Positions 58,375-64,000 of a stretch of 64,000 nucleotides of DNA are shown here, one piece after another. The stretch comes from Natronoarchaeum mannanilyticum (GTDB lineage: Archaea > Halobacteriota > Halobacteria > Halobacteriales > Natronoarchaeaceae). The notes beneath the pieces are model-generated. The model made no database searches. It was not told the origin of the DNA and worked only from the letters and a program-made list of their open reading frames with translations. The stretch covers positions 1-64,000 of the forward strand of contig NZ_BAAADV010000001.1 in NCBI RefSeq assembly GCF_039522665.1. The letters run 5' to 3'. How positions within the stretch are numbered: the stretch's first letter is position 1; every line of letters starts with the position of its first letter. A program made the translations under genes and the position numbers.

Positions 58375-60954
58375 ATGCTGGGGAAGGTTCGTCAACTCGT
58401 ACCGCGGATCGTCAGGCGCAGTTACGCCGCGAAGTTCGGCATCACGCTGTTGATACTGGGACTTCTCGTGGGGGGAATCGGAATTACGGCGACGCAGGCG
58501 ATCGAATCAGGCGTCGCGGAGAACACCAACGACGACTACGCCACGATGGCCGGCCAAGAGGCGAGCGCGGTCGAGTCCTGGAACGACAAGCAGCGCCTCG
58601 TTGCGGGCATGATGAGCGAGTCCGGGGTCGTCCAGAGCGGCAATACGACGCAGATCGGGCCGTATCTGAACCAGTGGCAGAGCCAGCTCAACGGTCGGAG
58701 CGACGGACCCCGCGGCGATTACGCGTACGCGATCCACTACGTCGACGTCGAGGAGGGGATGGTTCTGAACAGCACGGCCGGGTACGCCGGCGAATCTGTT
58801 TCTGCACTGGCGCTGCCGGAGGACGATCGGGCGGTTCTGACCGGTGATCCGCCGACCGAGGAGACCTACACGACCAGTCCGTACAAGATCGGCGCGGAGG
58901 ACGTCTCTGGCACCCCGGCCGTTTCCTACGTCCGGCAGGTCGCGGGTGATCCCAGCCACGCGATTCTCTATACCGCCGACCTCTCCTCGTACTCGGCGAA
59001 CTTCCAGAGCGCCGGTAGCACTACGACGACGATGGTGGTCGACGAGAACGACCGGGTGGTGTTCGACGACAGCTACTTCGGCGCCGAAAACCAGCTGTTC
59101 CTCGAACCGTACGACGGCAACGGCGACCTCACCGCCGCCGCGAGGGCGGCCGGTTCCGGGGACCCGCAGGCCCAGCGGATCGACGCGAACCCGCAGGGAG
59201 CGCTCGCGAACGGCGTCTACGGCTTCCCCGCCGAGTCCTACGTCGTCGGCGCCGCGCAGGTCGAGGGGACCGACTGGGTCGTCCTCGTTCACGAACCGGT
59301 CAGTCAGGCCTACGGCTTCGTCAACGCGGTCTCGACGTACGGCGTCTGGATCACGGGCGCCGTCGTTCTGCTGATCGGGCTCGTCGGCGCGGTGCTCGGT
59401 CGGAACACCGCGGTCGCGATCGACCGGCTCACCTCGAAGACCGAGGAGATGGAGGACGGCAACCTCGACGTCGACTTCGAGACTCACCGCATCGACAGCA
59501 TCGGCCGACTGTACGACGGGTTCGCCAACATGCGCGACGCGCTGCGCGAGCAGATCCGCGAGGCCCAGGGCGCCCGGAGGGAAGCGGAAACCGCCCGCGA
59601 GGAGACCGAGCGGATGAACGAGCACCTCGAAACCAAGGCCGAGGAGTACCAGCAGGTCATGAAATCTGCCGCCGCCGGCGATCTGACCGCCCGAATGGAC
59701 CCAGAGAGCGACAACGAGTCGATGGCCCAGATCGGCCGCACGTTCAACGACATGCTCGCCGAACTGGAGGCGACGACCGACCGGCTGAAGGCGTTCGCCG
59801 GCGAGGTCGCGACCGCCAGCGAGCAGGTGACCGCCTCCAGCGAGGAGGTCCGTTCGGCCAGCGAGCAAGTGTCCGAGTCGATCCAGGAGATTTCGGACGG
59901 CGCCGAGCGCCAGAACGAGTCGCTCCAGGCCGTCTCCCAGGAGATGGACGGGCTCTCGACGACGACCGAGCAGATCGCCGCCTCCTCGAACGAAGTCGCC
60001 GATCTCGCGGCTCGAACCGCCCAGACGGGCCAGGAGGGCCGCGAGGCGGCCCAGCAGGCGATCGAGGGGATGAACTCGATCGAGGCCGAGAGCGAGGACG
60101 CCGTCGCGGAGATCGAGCAGCTCCAGGAGGAGGTCGCCCAGATCGACGAGCTCCTGGAGTTCATCACCGAGGTCGCCGAGCAGACCAACATGCTCGCGCT
60201 CAACGCCAACATCGAGGCCTCCCGTTCGGACAGCGGCGAGTCCGGCGAAGGGTTCGCCGTCGTCGCCGAGGAGGTCAAGGAACTGGCTGCCGACACGAAA
60301 GACGCCGCCGAGGACATCGAGGATCGCCTCGACCGCATCAAGTCCCAGACCGACACCACCGCCGAAGAAGTTCGCCGGACGTCCAGCGAGATCACCGAGC
60401 ACACCGACTCCGTGCGCGAGGCCGCCGACGCGCTCGAGGAGATCGCCGGCTACGCCCAGGAGACCAACGACGGCGTCCAGGAGATCTCGGCCGCGACCGA
60501 ACAGCAGGCCGCCTCCACGCAGGAAGTCGTCGCGATGGTCGACGAGGCCGCGACGATCAGCGAGGAGACGACCGCCGAAGCCGAGAACGTCGCCGCCGCC
60601 GCCGAGGAACAGACTACCGCGATGACCGAGGTGTCCGGCTCCGCGGCGTCGCTCTCACAGCAGGCCGCCCAGCTCTCCGAGGCGCTCGACCGGTTCGACA
60701 CCGACGTCGACGCGGGCGCTGATCGAAGCGCGCTCCCCGGCGACGGCCGATCCGACAGCGGAACCCCGGAGGAAGAACTCGACGCGCTGACTGACGAAGC
60801 GACGCGTGACCAAGAGATTCCGGACGAAGCGAGTCCCGACGGCGACGAAACGGCGAGCGCTCCTGCGGACGTTGAGTCGGAACGGTCGGACGACGATCAG
60901 TCCGAGGACGCGTTCACGTTCGGCTCTGCTGCATCCGAGTCGGAGGAAAAGTAG
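58375..60954 (+). CDS. methyl-accepting transducer (Htr) with extracellular sensor domain
   Basis: An 859-residue membrane chemotaxis receptor. TM1 is about 20-42, an extracellular Cache-like domain about 43-315 senses a ligand, TM2 is about 320-342. A HAMP domain follows (about 345-400), then a second HAMP-like segment (about 430-480), coiled coils with methylation sites, and the conserved signalling hairpin EVAEQTNMLALNANIEASR (about 600-618). The tail is acidic and disordered. The ligand is unknown. Downstream lies the che operon cut by the window edge (convergent). Confidence 0.92.
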   Translation: MLGKVRQLVPRIVRRSYAAKFGITLLILGLLVGGIGITATQAIESGVAENTNDDYATMAGQEASAVESWNDKQRLVAGMMSESGVVQSGNTTQIGPYLNQWQSQLNGRSDGPRGDYAYAIHYVDVEEGMVLNSTAGYAGESVSALALPEDDRAVLTGDPPTEETYTTSPYKIGAEDVSGTPAVSYVRQVAGDPSHAILYTADLSSYSANFQSAGSTTTTMVVDENDRVVFDDSYFGAENQLFLEPYDGNGDLTAAARAAGSGDPQAQRIDANPQGALANGVYGFPAESYVVGAAQVEGTDWVVLVHEPVSQAYGFVNAVSTYGVWITGAVVLLIGLVGAVLGRNTAVAIDRLTSKTEEMEDGNLDVDFETHRIDSIGRLYDGFANMRDALREQIREAQGARREAETAREETERMNEHLETKAEEYQQVMKSAAAGDLTARMDPESDNESMAQIGRTFNDMLAELEATTDRLKAFAGEVATASEQVTASSEEVRSASEQVSESIQEISDGAERQNESLQAVSQEMDGLSTTTEQIAASSNEVADLAARTAQTGQEGREAAQQAIEGMNSIEAESEDAVAEIEQLQEEVAQIDELLEFITEVAEQTNMLALNANIEASRSDSGESGEGFAVVAEEVKELAADTKDAAEDIEDRLDRIKSQTDTTAEEVRRTSSEITEHTDSVREAADALEEIAGYAQETNDGVQEISAATEQQAASTQEVVAMVDEAATISEETTAEAENVAAAAEEQTTAMTEVSGSAASLSQQAAQLSEALDRFDTDVDAGADRSALPGDGRSDSGTPEEELDALTDEATRDQEIPDEASPDGDETASAPADVESERSDDDQSEDAFTFGSAASESEEK

Positions 60955-60979
60955 TCCTGCCGCCCCGTGCCGAACGGGT

Positions 60980-61783
60980 TCACTCTCGACGGTAGATCCG
61001 AAGTCGGCCGTCGAGGATGGTGAACTCCGACTTGAGGCCCGGCGGGATCGTCTCGGCCTTCCCGATGACGAGGTAGCCGCCGGGGCGCAGCGAGTCGGCG
61101 ATCGTCTGTAAGATCGACTGCTTGTACTCGTTGTCGATGTAGATGAAGAGGTTCCGGCAGATCACCAGATCGAAGCCGGATTTCGGGTCGCCGTTGATCA
61201 GGTCGTGGCGTTCGAACGCGACCATCTCCTTGACCGGATCGCGGATCGCGAAGCGATCGCCGCTCTGGTCGACGTAGCGGTGGTAGTTCGAGAGAAACGT
61301 CAGCTGCTCGCCGACGTCGATGGTACGGGTGCTCTCGTAGACGCCCTCGTTGGCGTCGTCCAGCGCCGCCCGGTTGATGTCGGTCGCCAGGATCGAGAGC
61401 CGGTCGCCCGCCGTGCGCGGGTCGTCGAGCCCGAGCATCGCCAGCGAGTAGGGCTCGCGGCCGTCCGCGCAGGCGGCGCTCCAGGCGTGGATGCGCTCGC
61501 AGTCCTCCGAGAGACTCCGAAGGACCGACCGGATCCCCTCCCAGACGTCGGGGTTCCGGAAGAACCCGGTGACGTTGATCGAGAGCGTGTCGAGCAGTTC
61601 TTGCCCCTCGTCGGGGTCGTCGCGAAGGATGTCGAGGTACTCGGCGTAGTCGCCCGCGCCCGTGCGTCGCATCCGCGAGGAGAAGCGTCGCTGCAGGTAG
61701 CTGTCGTTGTAGTGGCTGGTGGCGAAGCCGAGGTTCTCCTCGACGTGGGCCGTCAGCCGATCGAACGCGTCGTCGTCGCTCAC
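60980..61783 (-). CDS. cheR: chemotaxis methyltransferase CheR
   Basis: A 267-residue SAM-dependent enzyme that methylates glutamates on Htr transducers. The N-terminal helical domain (about 1-80, with YLQRRFSSRMRRTGAGDYAEYL) is followed by the SAM domain: HAWSAACADGREPYSLAML, TDINRAALDDANEGVY, and FDLVICRNLFIYIDNEYKQSIL. All CheR hallmarks are present. It overlaps cheD by 4 bases and ends the operon. The transducer next door, convergent, is a likely substrate. Confidence 0.96.
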   Translation of the reverse strand: MSDDDAFDRLTAHVEENLGFATSHYNDSYLQRRFSSRMRRTGAGDYAEYLDILRDDPDEGQELLDTLSINVTGFFRNPDVWEGIRSVLRSLSEDCERIHAWSAACADGREPYSLAMLGLDDPRTAGDRLSILATDINRAALDDANEGVYESTRTIDVGEQLTFLSNYHRYVDQSGDRFAIRDPVKEMVAFERHDLINGDPKSGFDLVICRNLFIYIDNEYKQSILQTIADSLRPGGYLVIGKAETIPPGLKSEFTILDGRLRIYRRE

Positions 61784-62301
61784 AGTTCCCTGACTTCCTG
61801 GTCGCCGTCGGCGGTTTTGATCGAGAAGGAACCGGTGTCGGTCTCGAACACGACCGTCCGGCCCCGCTGACCGCCGACCTCCTCGGCGACGATCGGCACG
61901 CCGAGCTTGTCGAGCTCCTCGCGGGCGGCGACGATGTTGCGCTGGCCGACGCCGTCGCCGAAGCTCTCGAAGTCGAACATGTCGCTGCCGCCCGCGACCT
62001 TGGCCTGGACGTCGGTGTAGCTCGCGCCCTTCTCGACCATCTGGCGCAGCATCGCGCGGACGGCCGTGTCGGCGAACTTGCCCGGCTTGTCCTCGCTGGC
62101 GTCGTTGGCGTCGCCGTCGGGCAGCATGATGTGGGCGAGCCCGCCGACGCCCGAATCCTCGTCGTACAGCGCGACCGCCAGACAGGATCCCAGCCCGTAG
62201 GACTTGAGCGTCTGGCCGCTGTCGCTGACGACGAACTCGGAGATGCCGACGCGGATCGGATCCGGGTCGGGCGCGCCCGGTTCGCTCCCGTAGGTTTTCA
62301 T
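61780..62301 (-). CDS. cheD: chemoreceptor glutamine deamidase CheD
   Basis: A 173-residue cysteine hydrolase that converts specific Gln to Glu in chemoreceptors and binds CheC. The catalytic Cys lies in KSYGLGSCLAVALYDEDSGVGG (Cys about 39), the His in GLAHIMLPD (about 57), and a Thr downstream in TAVRAMLRQM region. GSDMFDFESFGDGVGQRNI is conserved. The overlap with cheC on one side and cheR on the other supports coupled expression. The length is typical. Confidence 0.95.
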   Translation of the reverse strand: MKTYGSEPGAPDPDPIRVGISEFVVSDSGQTLKSYGLGSCLAVALYDEDSGVGGLAHIMLPDGDANDASEDKPGKFADTAVRAMLRQMVEKGASYTDVQAKVAGGSDMFDFESFGDGVGQRNIVAAREELDKLGVPIVAEEVGGQRGRTVVFETDTGSFSIKTADGDQEVREL

Positions 62302-63566
62302 GTGTCAGTTTCGACCTCTTCGATGCTGGCCTTGGTCGGCGCCTCCTCGATGCGGTCCATCGGCAGGTCGTTGATCGCGCGTTCGAGATCGGCCTCGTCG
62401 GGGATCGCGTAGATGTTGCAGTCGAACTCCCGGTCGGCGGCCTGCACGACCGTGTCGAACACGAACGCGAACTCCTGGTTCTCGCCGAGTTGGATCACGA
62501 CCGGGTCGATCACGGCCGCGCCCATGTCGTGGATGTACTCGGGCGGCGAGTGATCGATCGTCGTGTCGAGCACGTTGGCCCACCCGTCCAGGAAGCCGCT
62601 GGCCATGATGTTGCCCAGCTCCTTGATCGCGCTCTGGCCCATCTCGCCGAACTCGTCGTCCGGTTCGTTGGGAACCATCGCGCGCACGATCTCCCGGGCG
62701 GAGGACTCGTCGAACAGGAAGAGCAGGTAGCCGCTGGGCGTCCCGTCGAACTCGAAGGCGACGCCGACGAGCTGCTCGTCGTCGATCTCCTCGGGGAGCG
62801 CCTCCAGCGGGACGAAGTTGAGCCGCCGGATCTCGACGCTGGTGTCGATGCCGGTCAGCATCGTGACGTTGTTGGCCACCTCGTCGGCGCCCCGCTGGGC
62901 GAGCCGGTCGAAGCCGGCGAGCTTGTCGTACTCGATGCCGGACTCGCCGTCGGCGCCCTGGCGTTCGAGCACGTCGGCCATCGCGTCGTGCTCGGGGAAC
63001 AGGTAGTACCGAAACTTGATCTCCGTGTCGATCGCCTCGATCTGGCTCTGGAACAGCAGCGCCAGGTCGTCGGCGCCCGGCGTCGTGTCGATGTCTGTGA
63101 GGAACGCCTCGGCGGTGTCGCCCTCGACGAACTCCGGCGTCGCGACGTCGATCGCGGTGCCGAGCACGTCCGCCCAGCCGTCGATAAAGCCGCTGTTCAT
63201 GATCTGGCCGACCTCGGTGATCGTGCTCCGGTTCATCTCGTCGAACTCGTCGTCGGGACCCTCGGGCAGCGTCGGCGCGTCGTCGATCGTCGGCTGCAAG
63301 GTCTCGACGAGTCTGATCGCGCTCGCGCGATCGAAGACGATGACGGCGTGGCCGCCCAGCCCGCCCGACAGCTCGACGCGCACGCCGACCTTCTTGGTCT
63401 CGTCGGCGAGCTCCGCGCGGATGTCCGAGCCGCGCATGAAGTTGAGCTTCGTGACGCCGACGCGGGTGTCGACGCCGGTCAGGCGCGTGAGCCGGCCGGC
63501 CGCGAGCCCCGCGCCCTCCTGGGCCATCTGGTAGAACGTTCCGAGTGCGTTAACATCTAGTTTCAT
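62298..63566 (-). CDS. cheC: CheC-type CheY-P phosphatase, double domain
   Basis: A 422-residue protein made of two CheC-like halves (about 1-205 and 215-422). Each half has one [D/S]xxxExxN-like segment followed by SGF(I/L)DGWA(D/N)VL. In the second half the motif is intact (S312, E316, N319). In the first half it reads S-T-I-T-E-V-G-Q (114-121), so Asn is Gln. The usual N-terminal motif of each half is degenerate. CheC hydrolyses CheY-P and binds CheD. It overlaps cheD by 4 bases and lies 7 bases after another CheC gene. Confidence 0.88.
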   Translation of the reverse strand: MKLDVNALGTFYQMAQEGAGLAAGRLTRLTGVDTRVGVTKLNFMRGSDIRAELADETKKVGVRVELSGGLGGHAVIVFDRASAIRLVETLQPTIDDAPTLPEGPDDEFDEMNRSTITEVGQIMNSGFIDGWADVLGTAIDVATPEFVEGDTAEAFLTDIDTTPGADDLALLFQSQIEAIDTEIKFRYYLFPEHDAMADVLERQGADGESGIEYDKLAGFDRLAQRGADEVANNVTMLTGIDTSVEIRRLNFVPLEALPEEIDDEQLVGVAFEFDGTPSGYLLFLFDESSAREIVRAMVPNEPDDEFGEMGQSAIKELGNIMASGFLDGWANVLDTTIDHSPPEYIHDMGAAVIDPVVIQLGENQEFAFVFDTVVQAADREFDCNIYAIPDEADLERAINDLPMDRIEEAPTKASIEEVETDT

Positions 63567-63573
63567 ACATCAC

Positions 63574-64000
63574 CTAAGCGTAGGAGGTCTCGATGCTGTT
63601 GACCATCTCGACGAACTCCTGGAGGTCCGGAAACGCGTAGATCTCGGCCTCGATCTCGTAGCTGGGCACGTTCAGGCTGGAGTCGAAGAACAGCGCCAGA
63701 TCCTCCTCGCCGAGCCCGGCCGTCCGGCCGACGATCTCGGCGGCCGGCGCGTACACGAGCTGGGGCGTCGCGATGTCGATCGTCGTGCCGAGCACGTCGG
63801 CCCAGCCGTCGATGAAGCCGCTGGCCATCATGTTGCCCAGCTCCTCGACGGCGCTGCGGGCCATCTCGCCCGACACCGAGGACATGTCGTCGACCATGTC
63901 GTTGAGCATCAGCGCCGTGATCTTCTTGGCGCTCTGTTCGGGGAACAGGATGAGGATGTGCCCGTGGGGCGGCTCCATCAGCCGGACCCGGACGCCGACG
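63574..64000 (-). CDS. cheC: CheC-type protein, C-terminal part (continues beyond the window)
   Basis: The visible 142 residues run off the window without a start. The ATG at 63978 lies inside the conserved sequence VGVRVRLMEPPHGH, so it is not the start. The phosphatase motif SAVEELGN is intact (Ser, Glu, Asn), followed by ASGFIDGWADVLGTTIDIATP. It is therefore a probably active CheY-P phosphatase upstream of a CheC with one impaired half. This is the first visible gene of the che operon. Confidence 0.9.
   Translation of the reverse strand, partial: VGVRVRLMEPPHGHILILFPEQSAKKITALMLNDMVDDMSSVSGEMARSAVEELGNMMASGFIDGWADVLGTTIDIATPQLVYAPAAEIVGRTAGLGEEDLALFFDSSLNVPSYEIEAEIYAFPDLQEFVEMVNSIETSYA

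Overview
The window comes from an extremely halophilic archaeon (class Halobacteria). The evidence is high GC, very acidic proteins, an archaeal 16S rRNA gene, haloarchaeal-only families (HalOD1 output domain, Hvo_1808-type surface lipoprotein, ThiR), archaeal information-processing genes (Orc1/Cdc6, PAN, RpoP, L37Ae, Pcc1, prefoldin, Pth2, TruD) and a complex I operon with fused NuoCD and no NuoE/F/G nearby. I could not fix the genus. TATA boxes often lie about 25-35 bases before the start codon, as expected for leaderless transcripts.

Layout. 1-1330: 5' part of a 16S rRNA gene (minus strand), its hairpin-rich leader and three tandem promoters. 1455-5681: a TFB-like protein without a zinc ribbon, then sdhCDBA. 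5675-9670: XapX protein, a tRNA-like locus with no readable anticodon, small regulator, HD hydrolase, peroxiredoxin, TatA, tRNA-Arg(CCT) and YihY. Both tRNA loci are followed by fragments resembling tRNA 3' ends in the same +/-/+ order. 9924-16113: CoA and thiamine genes (4-phosphopantoate--beta-alanine ligase, Thi4, ThiR) with a flavin oxidoreductase, a surface lipoprotein and a methyltransferase. 16262-20271: ABC exporter, a 27-bp tandem repeat, pth2-truD, then eight perfect copies of an 18-bp hairpin-forming repeat.

21792-24170 looks like a replication origin: an orc1/cdc6 gene flanked on both sides by ORB-like repeats (AACACTCGAC followed by a G-string). 24356-27767 holds the rpl37ae-rpoP-pcc1-pfdB-DUF3194 cluster and guaAa. 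27754-37967 holds the proteasomal ATPase, a regulator, an unknown protein, mre11-rad50 and three small haloarchaeal proteins. 38074-44017 holds an HtrA-like Tat lipoprotein, a CitE-like lyase, gdhB, a CBS/ParB-like protein and a TrkA-N/DHH protein.

44138-55688 is the complex I operon (minus strand, nuoA-B-CD-H-I-J1-J2-K-L-M-N). It is split between nuoI and nuoJ1 by a vapBC-type toxin-antitoxin pair on the opposite strand. Beside vapC lies a second, synonymously diverged copy of the last 76 bases of nuoI, the strongest sign of recent acquisition in the window. 55836-58196 holds purE and purK with a HalOD1 gene between them. 58375-64000 holds a chemotaxis transducer facing a cheC-cheC-cheD-cheR operon cut by the window edge. 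No CRISPR array or insertion sequence was seen.
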